64,000 bases of DNA from Arthrobacter ramosus (GCF_039535095.1 NZ_BAAAWN010000001.1:3968001-4032000), one strand, 5' to 3'. Positions 20,303 through 32,214 are shown, numbered from the stretch's first letter. The notes: generated from the letters alone by a model not told the origin. Numbers and translations are program-made.

Positions 20303-20352
20303 GTGTCCGCCGGGTGGCCCTCCGGGCGCGGCGGGCTACCGCCGGCGGACAC
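20303..20352. terminator. Bidirectional terminator hairpin
   Basis: A perfect 11-bp dyad, GTGTCCGCCGG (20303-20313) and CCGGCGGACAC (20342-20352), sits between two convergent genes and covers the last codons of the exporter gene. No long T-run follows on either strand. Confidence 0.55.
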
Positions 20353-21814
20353 GGCGGCGCTCGTTGCTGGCCAGGCCCTTGGTCAACGGCCGGGCCAGGT
20401 TGTCGCCCAGCACGATTCCTGCGGCCACGCCCAGCACGATCGCTCCCGCGTTGAGCATGCCGCCCGAACCCAGCAAGACATCCGCTTCCTGCACCGTCAA
20501 CACATACATGGAACGGAATATCTTCAACCCGGGGAGCAGGATGAGGGCTGCCGGAACGGCTACCACCAGTTGCGGGGCCCCGAGCCTGAGTGCCACCATT
20601 CGGGCGAGCAGGCCGATGATCACGGCGGAAATCGCCGGAGAGAGCCGGTCTCCGAAGCCAAGGTTGGAGGCCCCCCACAAGACGAAGTAACCCACCAAGC
20701 CCACTGCCGCCGTCGGGAGCAGTAGTTTCAGCAGGGTCTGTTCAGTGATGCCGATGGCAATCACGGCCACGGCGATCAGGATGGCCTGGCCCCACAATGG
20801 ATACGCCTCGGGGAATGTTTGCGTGACGTCGATCGCGACGCTGCCGATGAGGTCACCCACAACCACCGCGACGGCGATGCCCGCAACGATCGCGCCGAAG
20901 GTCAGGATCGTGGACAGGAAACGTCCCGCCGCAGTCACGGGGAATCCGTTGATGGCGTCTTGCACCGAAGAGACGAGCCGGCCCGTTGGCAAGAGCAAGA
21001 GGATACCTCCCGCCACGACGATCGACGGCGGGATGTCCGCCCCGGCCCAGTGGAGCATGAGCGCGATGAACGTGACCAGGAAGGAGCACGCCGCGGTCAC
21101 GAAGAAGTCAGGCGTGCGCCACTTGCCCAATTGACGGGCCACGAGATTGACAAGCATGTTGGAGACGAATGCCAGAGCGGACGCTCCCAGTCCCCCGCCC
21201 AGTACCCCGACGAAAACAGCGGAGAAGACGCCGAACGCCATGGTGACCATCCACCGCGGGAAGGGCTTGCTGCTCCGGATGATCTCATCCAGCCGCCGCA
21301 CGGCCTCGGCCCTGCCCACCCCGCCGGCCACGATATCCGTGACGAGCTGGTGCACCTGGGCCAAACCTGCGTAGTTGTTGGTCCAGGAACGGACGACCCG
21401 GAGCAGGGTCAGCGGGGTCTGGTCCTTGGGCGCGTAGTTGATCTGGACTGACTGGTTGGTGATGTCCACTTCGATGTTCTTCAACCCGAGTGCCGCCGTG
21501 ACCGCGATGATGCTGGTCTCGACCTCCAGGGCACCGGCTCCGTAACGAAACATGGATTCGGCCATGTGCAGCGCGAAGTCGATGGTCTTGCGGGCCGAAG
21601 CGTCAACACCGCCCACGTGGATGATGGGGTTGGCGTAGGGACTGCCCGCCAGGCGATCGACGATGCTCATCGGGGCGGTGGGAGGATTCTCGCCCTGCAC
21701 GAGCCTGCGAAGCATGCGCTTGGCGTTGACATTCTGGCGCACCTGGGATGGCTTCAGCGGCTGCGTCTTGGGCAAGCCGTCCGTGTTGGGCCTGTTGTCG
21801 GGGCGGTCAGTCAC
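20336..21814 (-). CDS. Threonine/serine exporter family protein (ThrE-like)
   Basis: 492 residues. The N-terminal half is a soluble DUF1212/ThrE domain (GGVDASARKTIDFALHMAESMFRYGAGALEVETSIIAV). The C-terminal half has about ten hydrophobic segments, including GRLVSSVQDAINGFPVTAAGR and the ALRLGAPQLVVAVPAALILLPGLKIFRSMY signature. The Corynebacterium ThrE protein of the same architecture exports threonine and serine using proton motive force. It is transcribed towards the siderophore-interacting protein gene and downstream of the FemAB-type gene, which is read in the same direction but ends 78 bp from its start. Confidence 0.9.
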   Translation of the reverse strand: MTDRPDNRPNTDGLPKTQPLKPSQVRQNVNAKRMLRRLVQGENPPTAPMSIVDRLAGSPYANPIIHVGGVDASARKTIDFALHMAESMFRYGAGALEVETSIIAVTAALGLKNIEVDITNQSVQINYAPKDQTPLTLLRVVRSWTNNYAGLAQVHQLVTDIVAGGVGRAEAVRRLDEIIRSSKPFPRWMVTMAFGVFSAVFVGVLGGGLGASALAFVSNMLVNLVARQLGKWRTPDFFVTAACSFLVTFIALMLHWAGADIPPSIVVAGGILLLLPTGRLVSSVQDAINGFPVTAAGRFLSTILTFGAIVAGIAVAVVVGDLIGSVAIDVTQTFPEAYPLWGQAILIAVAVIAIGITEQTLLKLLLPTAAVGLVGYFVLWGASNLGFGDRLSPAISAVIIGLLARMVALRLGAPQLVVAVPAALILLPGLKIFRSMYVLTVQEADVLLGSGGMLNAGAIVLGVAAGIVLGDNLARPLTKGLASNERRRVRRR

Positions 21815-21892
21815 GCGGGTGTTCCTCCAAAGGGCGTGGTTCCTCCAAATACGGTGCGGTGCACATGCAGCAGGCGGGGTGGCGCTGCGATT

Positions 21893-22966
21893 CTAGTAGA
21901 ACTGCTGGCCCGTGCGGCGGGTGTAGATCTGCCGCGCGATGCGCTCCCCGGCAGCGGTCCACAGCTTGTACTTCAGCGGGCTGATGACTTGGTCATAGCA
22001 GCCGACGAAGTCGGTGACGGTCTTGCTGAAGCTGGTCTTGAACAGGCCAAGTCCGTGGAACGGGTGCGAGGTGTCTTTGAGCCGGTCCGCGGGCGGAGTG
22101 CCGCAGAAATCGTACTCAGTGCAACCCAGTTCCTTGACCTGGTTGATGGCTGTCCACTGGACCAAGTGCGAATCGCCGTACTGCGCGCGCTTCTGCAGCG
22201 ATCCGCCGTCCTTGTAGGTGCCCTTCCGGCCATAGTTGATGACGAAGGCTCCGACGGATGGGACACCGTTTTCGAAGACAAACAAGAGCCTGCCCTGGCC
22301 GCGCTCGATGAAGTTGGTCCAGAACTGGCGGTAGTACCCGAACTCACGGACCCGCACTTGGGACTTCGCCTCGACGGTGTTGGTCATCAGCGCATACATG
22401 GAACGGAAGTTCTCTTCCGTGGGTTCCATGGTGTGCACTTCAACCCCTTCGCGGATGGCCCGGCGAACGGCGTTGCGGCCGCGGGAATGGAGGTTGCGCA
22501 GCAGCTGGTTTTCCTCGGGAGAGATGTCCAACAAGGCTGTGGAGTCGTTCGGCTGCAGGTTGGGGGTCTTGACGACCCCGGTGGCCTCGATCGCGTCCCG
22601 CGCTTCGCCGCTGAGGACGATGTCCGGCTCGATTTTCACGGCGAAAACCCCGAGCTTGTCCCGCTTCACGAATTCCCGGTTGGCCTGGATGATCCCGGGA
22701 ATGTCCTCGACACCGGCAACGTCAGGGCCCTTGATGAGGTACCAGAGCTTGCCGAGCAGTGGAAACGACTTCTCCAGGACCAGGTTGTAGCTGCTGTAGT
22801 CCGCAGTCTCGTACACGAGATGCAAGGGCTTCCAGCCGAAGTGTTGCTTTACGTCGGCAAATGCCTCGGATTGGAGGAGGTTGCCGCCGTTGGGATTGGC
22901 CGTGACGTGTTTGTCCCAGTGTTCGATCTCCTCGGCGGTGGCAAAGCGTGCGGTAAATTCTCGCAA
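21893..22966 (-). CDS. FemAB-type peptidoglycan bridge aminoacyltransferase
   Basis: 357 residues from the TTG at 22966 (first residues LREFTARFATAEEIEHWDKHV), the start suggested by family length and N-terminal pattern; no strong ribosome-binding site is visible, so this start is tentative. The two GNAT-like domains of FemX/lipid II:glycyltransferase enzymes are recognisable (GGNLLQSEAFADVKQHFGWKP; GRGRNAVRRAI-type central segment; DGGSLQKRAQYGDSHLVQWTAINQVKELGCTEYDFCGTPP). Such cytoplasmic enzymes use aminoacyl-tRNA to add bridge amino acids to peptidoglycan precursors. The frame continues open to 23287 without coding character. Confidence 0.85.
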   Translation of the reverse strand: MREFTARFATAEEIEHWDKHVTANPNGGNLLQSEAFADVKQHFGWKPLHLVYETADYSSYNLVLEKSFPLLGKLWYLIKGPDVAGVEDIPGIIQANREFVKRDKLGVFAVKIEPDIVLSGEARDAIEATGVVKTPNLQPNDSTALLDISPEENQLLRNLHSRGRNAVRRAIREGVEVHTMEPTEENFRSMYALMTNTVEAKSQVRVREFGYYRQFWTNFIERGQGRLLFVFENGVPSVGAFVINYGRKGTYKDGGSLQKRAQYGDSHLVQWTAINQVKELGCTEYDFCGTPPADRLKDTSHPFHGLGLFKTSFSKTVTDFVGCYDQVISPLKYKLWTAAGERIARQIYTRRTGQQFY

Positions 22967-23199
22967 GGGGCCGTGTCCAATCAGTTGCTTACTTGAGGCA
23001 GCAGGCGCCGGTGTGCGGCGCAGGCAGGCGTTCAACCTCAAGTCTATCGGCCCCCAGGGGGAGCTACAGCCTGGTCCGTTCCAACGCCTCCACGTGGGGC
23101 CCCTTCGATTTCTCACAGGCGGCGCAAAGGTTCCCCAAAGTCCACAACTATTCCGGCGGCGGAAAGTGGTTATAACAAAAGCCAAACCAGGAGGATCCG

Positions 23200-23364
23200 A
23201 TGATCGTCTACCGCCCCATTCCGCCGCTCTCCACCGGCCGCAGCAACAGCTTTTGGTCGGTATTCGCTGCCATGGCATCCGCGGCATTGCTCGGCCCTGC
23301 CTGGCCGTCCGGTGCCCGCCGCCTCGAACATCAGGAAGCGGGGGTCAGCACTCGACGACGTTGA
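23200..23364 (+). CDS. Candidate small ORF with strong ribosome-binding site
   Basis: 54 codons. AGGAGG lies at 23189-23194, five bases before the ATG at 23200, and TATAAC at 23171-23176 could act as a -10. The product begins [19 protein letters not shown], has one moderately hydrophobic segment ([19 protein letters not shown]) and ends in Arg residues. It overlaps the 3' end of the convergent sdaA by 20 bp. It lies in the 378-bp gap between femX and sdaA, which otherwise shows no gene. There is no family match that I recognise; the case rests on the ribosome-binding site alone. Confidence 0.35.
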   Translation: MIVYRPIPPLSTGRSNSFWSVFAAMASAALLGPAWPSGARRLEHQEAGVSTRRR

Positions 23365-24775
23365 CGGCGAGGCCGCCCATGGCGGTTTCCTTGTATTTGG
23401 AGGACATGTCCTTGCCGGTCTCGCGCATGGTCACAATGACCTCGTCCAGGGAGACGCGGTGGGTGCCGTCGCCCCAGAGCGCCATCTTCGCGGCGTTGAT
23501 GGCCTTCGCCGCGGCGATCGCGTTGCGTTCGATGCACGGGATCTGCACGAGTCCGCCGATCGGGTCGCACGTCAGGCCCAGGTTGTGTTCCATCGCGATC
23601 TCGGCCGCATTCTCCACCTGTCCCGGGGAGCCGCCCATGACTTCGGCTAAGCCGGCGGCGGCCATCGAGGAAGCGGAGCCGACCTCGCCCTGGCAGCCGA
23701 CTTCGGCGCCGGAGATCGAGGCCTGCTCCTTGTAGAGCACCCCGACGGCGCCCGCGGCGAGCAGGAACTTCACCACGACGTCGTCGCGGTCCTGCTGCGT
23801 GGCCTTGTCCATGCCGGGGGCGAAATGCAGGGCGTAGTACAGCACGGCGGGGATGATCCCGGCGGCACCGTTCGTGGGCGCGGTGACCACACGGCCGCCC
23901 GAGGCGTTTTCCTCATTCACGGCCAGGGCGATCAGGTTCACCCATTCCTGCCAGTACTTCGGGTCCCGGTACTCAGGGTCCTGGTCTTTGGTTTCCTTCA
24001 GGAGCCGCTCGTGCCAGTCGGGGGCCCGACGGCGGACCTTCAGTCCGCCGGGCAGCACGCCTTCGCGCTTGAGGGAGGTTTCAACACAGGCCTCCATGAC
24101 GGAGTAGATGTGCAGCAGGCCTTCGCGGATTTCCTCTTCGGTCCGGGAGGCGCGTTCGTTGATGAACATGATGTCGGAAATGCCGAGCCCCTTGGAGGAG
24201 CAGCGGCCCATGAGTTCGGCGGCGGTGCGGAAGGGCAGCGGGAGTTCCTTCTTGGACTCCTCCAGTTCCTTCTGGGCTGCGTCCTCTTCGCCTTCGCGGA
24301 CGATGAAGCCGCCGCCCACGGAGAAGAACGTGGCCTCGTGCAGCACCTCGCCCTCGGCGTCGGACACAGAGAACTTCATCCCGTTCGTGTGCCGGGGCAG
24401 GACCGTGAGCGGGTGCAGGATCATGTCCGCTTCCCCGTACGGCAACGCCACCCCGGATTCGGGGTCGACTGCCCCGCCAAGGTTCAGGGTCCCGGTTTCG
24501 GCAATCGAGGCGAGCCGTTCCTCCACTTCCTCGGGGAGGATCTCCTCGGGGTGGTAGCCCTCCAGGCCCAAAAGCACCGCGGTCATGGTGCCGTGCCCGC
24601 GGCCCGTAGCGGCCAGGGAACCGTACAGGTCAACGCGCAGGGAGGCCACCCGTTCCAGGGCGCCGGACTCCTCCAGCTCGCTCGCAAAGACCGCAGCAGC
24701 CCGCATCGGCCCCACGGTATGCGAACTCGAAGGACCAATCCCAATAGAGAAAAGATCGAAGACGCCAACAGCCAT
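23345..24775 (-). CDS. sdaA: L-serine ammonia-lyase, iron-sulfur dependent, single-chain
   Basis: 476 residues from the ATG at 24775 ([27 protein letters not shown]), with AAGGAAA upstream. The N-terminal beta domain ([12 protein letters not shown]) and the C-terminal alpha domain are fused, as in the type 2 enzymes. The iron-sulfur ligands are placed in [23 protein letters not shown] and [19 protein letters not shown]. It deaminates serine to pyruvate and ammonia. As the last gene of the gcvP-gcvT-gcvH-glyA-sdaA block it completes the route glycine to serine to pyruvate. The gap to glyA holds a hairpin repeat. Confidence 0.96.
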   Translation of the reverse strand: MAVGVFDLFSIGIGPSSSHTVGPMRAAAVFASELEESGALERVASLRVDLYGSLAATGRGHGTMTAVLLGLEGYHPEEILPEEVEERLASIAETGTLNLGGAVDPESGVALPYGEADMILHPLTVLPRHTNGMKFSVSDAEGEVLHEATFFSVGGGFIVREGEEDAAQKELEESKKELPLPFRTAAELMGRCSSKGLGISDIMFINERASRTEEEIREGLLHIYSVMEACVETSLKREGVLPGGLKVRRRAPDWHERLLKETKDQDPEYRDPKYWQEWVNLIALAVNEENASGGRVVTAPTNGAAGIIPAVLYYALHFAPGMDKATQQDRDDVVVKFLLAAGAVGVLYKEQASISGAEVGCQGEVGSASSMAAAGLAEVMGGSPGQVENAAEIAMEHNLGLTCDPIGGLVQIPCIERNAIAAAKAINAAKMALWGDGTHRVSLDEVIVTMRETGKDMSSKYKETAMGGLAVNVVEC

Positions 24776-24815
24776 GTCGGTTTCCTTAGTTAGTTGTGGT
24801 CGGGTGGGGAGGGAA

Positions 24816-24900
24816 CCGGACATCCTCTGCATGCTCGGTCGCGAAGACACCCGCTGAGCGGACGTGACGCTCCCTTAGACGCATGCTGCCGGATGCCCGG
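24816..24900 (-). repeat. Hairpin repeat copy A, between glyA and sdaA
   Basis: An 85-bp element. Its ends pair imperfectly (CCTCTGCATGC near the left, GCATGCTGCCGG near the right), and an inner stem-loop is built on ACGTCCGCTCAGCGGGTGT (minus strand). The motif GCATGCGTCTAAGG..GACCGAGCATGC is shared with copies at 26683-26820 and 27035-27131. It lies in the transcribed spacer of the glycine/serine operon. Confidence 0.8.
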
Positions 24901-24922
24901 CCTCCTCCGGGTCCGGAGAACC

Positions 24923-26260
24923 TCAGCTGAGGTTCGCAACGCCCGGGTAGAGCGGGTGCGCGGCGGCGAGTGCCTCCACGCGGTGACGCAGACCGGAGAG
25001 GTCGGCGTCGGCGTCGGCGATCAGTGCCTCGGCGATGATGTCCGCAACTTCACGGAACGCCGCCTCACCGAAACCGCGGGTGGCCAGTGCCGGGGTGCCG
25101 ATCCGCAGGCCGGACGTCACCATCGGCGGGCGCGGGTCGAACGGCACGGCGTTGCGGTTGACGGTGATGTCGATCGCCGCGAGGCGGTCCTCGGCTTCCT
25201 GGCCGTTGAGTTCGCAGTTGCGCAGGTCCACCAGGACCAGGTGGACGTCGGTGCCGCCGGAGATCACGTTGATCCCCTTGGCGGTGACGTCATCCTGAAC
25301 GAGGCGCTCGGCGAGGATCCGTGCGCCGGCGAGGACCCGTTCCTGGCGTTCCTTGAACTCCGGGGACGCGGCGATCTTGAAGGCCACGGCTTTGCCGGCG
25401 ATCACGTGCTCCAACGGACCGCCCTGCTGGCCCGGGAAGACCGCGGAGTTGATCTTCTTGGCGATGTCGGCGTCGTTGGAAAGGATGATGCCGCCGCGCG
25501 GACCGGCGAGGGTCTTGTGCGTCGTCGACGTCGTCACGTGCGCGTGCGGGACCGGCGACGGGTGCAGCCCGGCGGCCACGAGGCCGGCGAAGTGCGCCAT
25601 GTCCACCATGAGGTACGCGCCCACCAGGTCGGCGATCCGGCGGAACTCGGCGAAGTCCAGCTGGCGTGCATAGGCGGACCAGCCGGCCACGATCAGGGCC
25701 GGCTCGTGCTCGAGCGCCAGGCGCTCCACTTCGGCCATATCGATCCGGTGGTCCTCTTCGCGGACCTGGTACGGGACAACGTTGTACAGGCGGCCCGAGA
25801 AGTTGATCCGCATGCCGTGGGTCAAGTGCCCGCCATGGGCCAGGTTCAGGCCCATGATCGTGTCGCCCGGCTTGATCAGGGCGTGCATCACCGAGGCGTT
25901 TGCCTGGGCGCCGGAGTGCGGCTGCACGTTCGCGTACCCGGCACCGAAGAGCGCCTTCACACGGTCGATGGCCAACTGCTCGATGACGTCCACGTGCTCG
26001 CAGCCACCGTAGTAACGCTTGCCTGGGTAACCCTCGGCATACTTGTTCGTCAGGACCGAGCCCTGCGCCTGCATGACGGCCACGGCGGTGTGGTTCTCGG
26101 ACGCGATCATTTCCAGGCCCGAACGCTGGCGGTTCAGCTCATCGTCGATCTTCGCCGCGATCTCCGGATCCAGCTCGGACAACACCGTGTCCAGGCTCGG
26201 CGAAACAACCTGCTCGAACACAATGTTCTCGGTACCTGCGGCCCCGGTCGCGGCGCTCAC
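24923..26260 (-). CDS. glyA: Serine hydroxymethyltransferase
   Basis: 445 residues. It has the PLP-lysine segment ([19 protein letters not shown]) and the family N-terminal block [38 protein letters not shown]. It interconverts glycine plus 5,10-methylene-tetrahydrofolate and serine. Its ATG overlaps the gcvH stop by four bases, so it is translationally coupled to the glycine-cleavage H protein. The methylene-tetrahydrofolate made by glycine cleavage can thus be used at once to make serine, which the downstream sdaA product can deaminate. Confidence 0.97.
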   Translation of the reverse strand: MSAATGAAGTENIVFEQVVSPSLDTVLSELDPEIAAKIDDELNRQRSGLEMIASENHTAVAVMQAQGSVLTNKYAEGYPGKRYYGGCEHVDVIEQLAIDRVKALFGAGYANVQPHSGAQANASVMHALIKPGDTIMGLNLAHGGHLTHGMRINFSGRLYNVVPYQVREEDHRIDMAEVERLALEHEPALIVAGWSAYARQLDFAEFRRIADLVGAYLMVDMAHFAGLVAAGLHPSPVPHAHVTTSTTHKTLAGPRGGIILSNDADIAKKINSAVFPGQQGGPLEHVIAGKAVAFKIAASPEFKERQERVLAGARILAERLVQDDVTAKGINVISGGTDVHLVLVDLRNCELNGQEAEDRLAAIDITVNRNAVPFDPRPPMVTSGLRIGTPALATRGFGEAAFREVADIIAEALIADADADLSGLRHRVEALAAAHPLYPGVANLS

Positions 26261-26640
26261 AGCTCGCCACCGTTCTTGGAAGCGTACTCTTCAGCGGAAA
26301 GCAGCGGACCGTCGGACTGCGCGGCGACCTTGAAGAGCCAGCCAGCACCGTAGGGATCGTTGTTGATCAGCGCAGGATCGTCGACGACGGCGGAGTTCAC
26401 TTCCGTGACTTCGCCCGTCACCGGGGAGTACAGGTCCGAAACGGACTTGGTGGACTCAACCTCGCCGCAGGTCTCCCCCGCAGTCACGGCGGAACCGACC
26501 TCGGGCAAGTCAACGTACACGATGTCGCCGAGGGCATCGGTGGCCACGGCGGAGATACCGACAGACACAAGATTGCCGGCCTCGCGGGCAACCCACTCGT
26601 GCTCGTCGGAGTACTGGAGTTCAGGTGCAACTTTTGCCAT
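26257..26640 (-). CDS. gcvH: Glycine cleavage system H protein
   Basis: 127 residues. The lipoyl-attachment site is Lys65 in [16 protein letters not shown], as expected for the swinging-arm carrier of the glycine cleavage complex. The protein starts [17 protein letters not shown], matching the conserved H-protein N terminus. It shuttles the aminomethyl group from GcvP to GcvT. It is separated from gcvT by an unusual 533-bp non-coding stretch, yet is coupled to glyA by a 4-bp overlap. Confidence 0.97.
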   Translation of the reverse strand: MAKVAPELQYSDEHEWVAREAGNLVSVGISAVATDALGDIVYVDLPEVGSAVTAGETCGEVESTKSVSDLYSPVTGEVTEVNSAVVDDPALINNDPYGAGWLFKVAAQSDGPLLSAEEYASKNGGEL

Positions 26641-26682
26641 GTTTTTTCCTTTGCGTTGGTCTAAAACAAATTGTGGTCGGGT

Positions 26683-26820
26683 TGGGTGGCGGATGACGGA
26701 ATTCCTCGGCGTGCTCGCTCGTTCCTCCCCACCGTCTCCCTAACCTCGCAAGCTCGGTCAGGGAACCCTGACGGCGGGGCCCCAGCTTAGACGCACGCTG
26801 CCGGAATCCCGTCACCCGCC
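26683..26820 (-). repeat. Hairpin repeat copy B, upstream of gcvH
   Basis: About 138 bp. The two arms pair over ~27 bp: the left arm is GGCGGATGACGGAATTCC followed by TCGGCGTGC, and the right arm reads on the other strand as GGCGGGTGACGGGATTCC followed by GGCAGCGTGC. The inside holds GTCAGGGAACCCTGAC (perfect palindrome, 26757-26772). It shares its ends with copies A and C but has a longer, different centre. Confidence 0.8.
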
Positions 26821-26913
26821 CTCCGCCAGTTCAGTTTTCGGGGCCAACAGTTCCGGAAAAGAACGCTGGCCCTTTCGGGTTTAGTGGGTGCCCCGTGGTT
26901 TCCCCTGGGCCGA

Positions 26914-27006
26914 TTCAGTTTCTGTAGGCCAAGCTGCGGCAGGTGGCCCATCATCCAGCACCTTTGGCTTTCGAAAGCGAGCCAAAGGTGCCGGACTGAA
27001 ACTGAA
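26914..27006. repeat. Nested inverted repeat between gcvT and gcvH
   Basis: An inner perfect 12-bp stem, GCACCTTTGGCT (26958-26969) with AGCCAAAGGTGC (26980-26991), has a palindromic CTTTCGAAAG at its tip. An outer 9-bp stem, TTCAGTTTC (26914-26922) with GAAACTGAA (26998-27006), surrounds it. There is no T-run on the minus strand, so it is not a classical terminator. It lies midway between repeat copies B and C. Confidence 0.7.
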
Positions 27007-27034
27007 CCCGCGGTGAGCCGAGAGCCGCCGCCGG

Positions 27035-27131
27035 CCGGGAGGATCCGGAAGCGTGCGTCTAAGGAAGCGACACGTCCGCTCAGCGGGCGTCTTCGCGACC
27101 GAGCACGCGGAGGATTCTTCCGTCCCGCGGC
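27035..27131 (+). repeat. Hairpin repeat copy C (inverted relative to A and B)
   Basis: About 97 bp. On the plus strand it reads GGATCCGGAAGCGTGCGTCT..., ending GACCGAGCACGCGGAGGAT, and corresponds to copy A read on the minus strand, with an almost identical central stem-loop (ACGTCCGCTCAGCGGGCGT). The base differences in the inner stem are G-U-compatible (GGGTGT in A, GGGCGT here). It lies just after the gcvT stop. Confidence 0.8.
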
Positions 27132-27173
27132 TCCCAGCCACCCCCGGATCCGACGGGCTTAAGGCGAGACGAC

Positions 27174-28307
27174 CTACTTGGCTCGCTTGTAGAAGGGCAG
27201 TGCGACAACTTCGAAGGGCTCGGACTTGCCGCGCAGGTCGACGTCCAGGGCCGTGCCGGGCTCAGCGTGTTCGACGTCGACGTAGGCCAGCGCGACCGGG
27301 TAGCCGAGGGTGGGGCTGGGCTGGCCGGAGGTGACTTCGCCGACCACCACGCCGTCCTTGAGGACCGGGTAGTGGCTGCGGCCGGCGCGGCGGCCCAGGC
27401 CCTTGAGGCCAACCAGCTTACGGCCGCTGGTTGAACCGGCGCCCGCAGCCTTCAGGGACTCCAGGGCAGCACGGCCCACGAAGTCGCTTTCCTTGGCGAG
27501 CGAGACAACCGGGCCCAGCCCTGCCGAGAAGGGGTTGCCTTCGCGGGAGAGCTCGTTACCGTAGAGCGGCATGCCCGCTTCGAGACGCAGGGAGTCACGC
27601 GAGGCCAGGCCGGCGGGGATCAGCTCGCCGTCCTCGGCAACTGCAGCGATTGCTTGCCACAGGGCGGCAGCGGCATCGTTGTCCACGAAGATTTCGAAGC
27701 CGTCCTCGCCCGTGTAACCCGTGCGGGCAAGCAGCAGTTCCGTGGTGCTCCCGGCAAACGTGAAGGGCACCTCGACGGCGGCGTAGTACTTGAGCTCCGT
27801 GACCAGCGAGTGCTGTTCGGACGGGACCAAACGGAGGAGGATTTCTTCCGCTTTGGGGCCCTGGACGGCGATCAGCGAGGTTGCCGCGGAGGCGTCCTCG
27901 ACGACGACGTCGAAGGTGGCAGCGCGCTGTGCCAACGCCTCGGCAACCACGGGAGCGTTGCCGGCGTTCGGAACCACCAGGAACTTGGAATCGCCACGGC
28001 GGTAGGTGATGAGGTCGTCGATGATGCCGCCGTCTTCCTGACAGATCAGCGAGTACTTGGCCTTGCCAATCGACATGGCGGAGATCTTGCCCACCAAGGC
28101 GTAGTCCAGGAAGGCCGCGGCGTCCGGGCCGGTGACCCAGACTTCGCCCATGTGGGACAGGTCGAACAGGCCTGCGGACTGGCGGACTGCGTGGTGCTCG
28201 GCCAGTTCGGAGGAGTACTTCAGGGGCATCTGCCAGCCACCGAAATCGGTGAAGGAAGCGCCGAGCTTCTTGTGCTCTTCGTAGAGCGCAGTGTAGTTCT
28301 CAGTCAT
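27174..28307 (-). CDS. gcvT: Glycine cleavage system T protein (aminomethyltransferase)
   Basis: 377 residues, the usual size. The N-terminal region (LYEEHKKLGASFTDFGGWQMPLKYSSELAEHHAVRQSAGLFDLSHMGEVWVTG) and the folate-site segment (LLLARTGYTGEDGFEIFV) are conserved. It releases ammonia from the aminomethyl-lipoyl H protein and passes the one-carbon unit to tetrahydrofolate. It starts 12 bp after the gcvP stop, so the two are in one operon under the glycine riboswitch. The 3' flank up to gcvH is a repeat-rich non-coding region. Confidence 0.97.
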   Translation of the reverse strand: MTENYTALYEEHKKLGASFTDFGGWQMPLKYSSELAEHHAVRQSAGLFDLSHMGEVWVTGPDAAAFLDYALVGKISAMSIGKAKYSLICQEDGGIIDDLITYRRGDSKFLVVPNAGNAPVVAEALAQRAATFDVVVEDASAATSLIAVQGPKAEEILLRLVPSEQHSLVTELKYYAAVEVPFTFAGSTTELLLARTGYTGEDGFEIFVDNDAAAALWQAIAAVAEDGELIPAGLASRDSLRLEAGMPLYGNELSREGNPFSAGLGPVVSLAKESDFVGRAALESLKAAGAGSTSGRKLVGLKGLGRRAGRSHYPVLKDGVVVGEVTSGQPSPTLGYPVALAYVDVEHAEPGTALDVDLRGKSEPFEVVALPFYKRAK

Positions 28308-28319
28308 TGCGTCAGTCCT

Positions 28320-31172
<2,853 letters not shown>

Positions 31173-31219
31173 GAAGGAACTCCATCAATAAGGCGGCGAA
31201 GGGTACGCCACAGCTAATC

Positions 31220-31423
31220 GGGTTCCTCCCCGCTCTGTATTGGACCTGAGAGTTTCCGCGGAACCGTGCTTGTGGCACTGTTTCGCTTGCACCGTCGGTG
31301 AGCACGCGTCAGCGTGCTGCTTTCCAGAGTTGCCTTGCCGCGGCGGTGCGTGGGCCTGAGAGATTCCTGGGGAGGATTTGCTCCTACGGCGCCTGCATCA
31401 CTTGCCTGCAGGACTCTCCCGCC
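31220..31423 (-). ncRNA. Tandem glycine riboswitch (gcvT RNA motif)
   Basis: On the minus strand two aptamers are recognisable. The first starts GCGGGAGAGTCC (near 31423), contains GCGCCGTAGGAGCAAATC and closes with CAGGAATCTCTCAGGCCCA. The linker includes AACTCTGGAAAGCA. The second contains CACCGACGGTGCAAG and closes with CGGAAACTCTCAGGTCCAAT and a GGGGAGGAACC 3' arm near 31220. These are the conserved features of the two-aptamer glycine riboswitch. It lies 48 bp upstream of the gcvP start and should turn on the glycine-cleavage operon when glycine is high. Confidence 0.95.
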
Positions 31424-31547
31424 GCAGATCAAAGGCTTATTCAGTTATGTGAATCGATCGTGGTTGCCGGTGACGGCTGCCACAACTCTCAATTGTCCTA
31501 TGGACTGCCCGCGACCGCAAATGTGGTCACCGACCCCGCCCGGCTTT

Positions 31548-31613
31548 CCCAACTAGCTCGCACTAGATGTCGTTTTGGAGCCTCTAAACGACAACAACTG
31601 CGAGTTAGTTGGG
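31548..31613. repeat. 66-bp palindromic repeat, intergenic copy
   Basis: It begins CCCAACTAGCTCGCACT and ends GAGTTAGTTGGG, so the tips are inverted repeats, and an inner pair ATGTCGTTT / AAACGACA lies around the centre. It is the same length as, and matches 54 of 66 positions with, the element inside the flhF-like gene at 36778-36843. It lies between the glycine riboswitch and the tetR stop. The rest of the 31173-31619 gap is the riboswitch. Confidence 0.85.
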
Positions 31614-31619
31614 CCCCAC

Positions 31620-32180
31620 TCAGTCACGGAGGCGTTCGACGGCGGCCAGCAGCGCACCGACGTCGGCGCTCCTCGCGCTGGCCTTGACTTCCGTATCACC
31701 GGCGCCGCCCTCAAGCATTGCGTTGAAGTAAAGTCCATCGCCCATATACCGGACCGCTTTGGCCATTTCGGGCCCCACTTCCTCGGCCAGCACATCGAGC
31801 CATTGCTGCTGGATCCCGGCGAAGCGCCTGCGGGTTTCTTCATGCGCCACTTCCGCGAGCCGCGTAGCTGCCACGAACACCCGGTCCAAGGGAGTATCCG
31901 CCCAGAGGGAAGACTTGATGAAGAACGCGGCCGCGCCTTCGGGTGCTGCCTTCATTGCCTCGATATCCAGCGCGGCAAGCCCGTCCATGCGTTCAAGCAA
32001 GGAACCGATCATGGCTTCCTTGTTGGGGAAATGGTAGAGCAAGCCGCCCTTGGAGACGCCTGCACGCTTTGCGACGGCGTCCAGGGTGGCAGCCCGCTCC
32101 CCCACCTCGATCAGCAGGGCTTCAAAGGCATCCAGGACAGCGTCCCGGGCAATAGGTTTTCGCGGCATGGTGTCCATCAT
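31620..32180 (-). CDS. TetR-family transcriptional regulator
   Basis: 186 residues from the ATG at 32180; MPRKPIARD five codons in is an alternative start. The N-terminal helix-turn-helix is clear (DAVLDAFEALLIEVGERAATLDAVAKRAGVSKGGLLYHFPNKEAMIGSLLERM). The C-terminal ligand domain resembles the TetR_C group next to MFS drug exporters. It is divergent from a 14-TM exporter, and the shared 70-bp control region carries a perfect 7-bp dyad at 32224-32239 that is the likely operator for both genes. It acts as a repressor released by a drug-like ligand (inferred). Confidence 0.92.
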   Translation of the reverse strand: MMDTMPRKPIARDAVLDAFEALLIEVGERAATLDAVAKRAGVSKGGLLYHFPNKEAMIGSLLERMDGLAALDIEAMKAAPEGAAAFFIKSSLWADTPLDRVFVAATRLAEVAHEETRRRFAGIQQQWLDVLAEEVGPEMAKAVRYMGDGLYFNAMLEGGAGDTEVKASARSADVGALLAAVERLRD

Positions 32181-32214
32181 CCCTTAGTTCGATGCGGTAA
32201 TTTTATAAGTCAGA

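Noticed and set aside
26830..26885. Hairpin GGGCCA..GTTC / GAAC..TGGCCC followed by T-rich bases, possible terminator
   Set aside because: The T-run follows on the plus strand, but all genes here are transcribed on the minus strand, so it cannot terminate them in the classical way.
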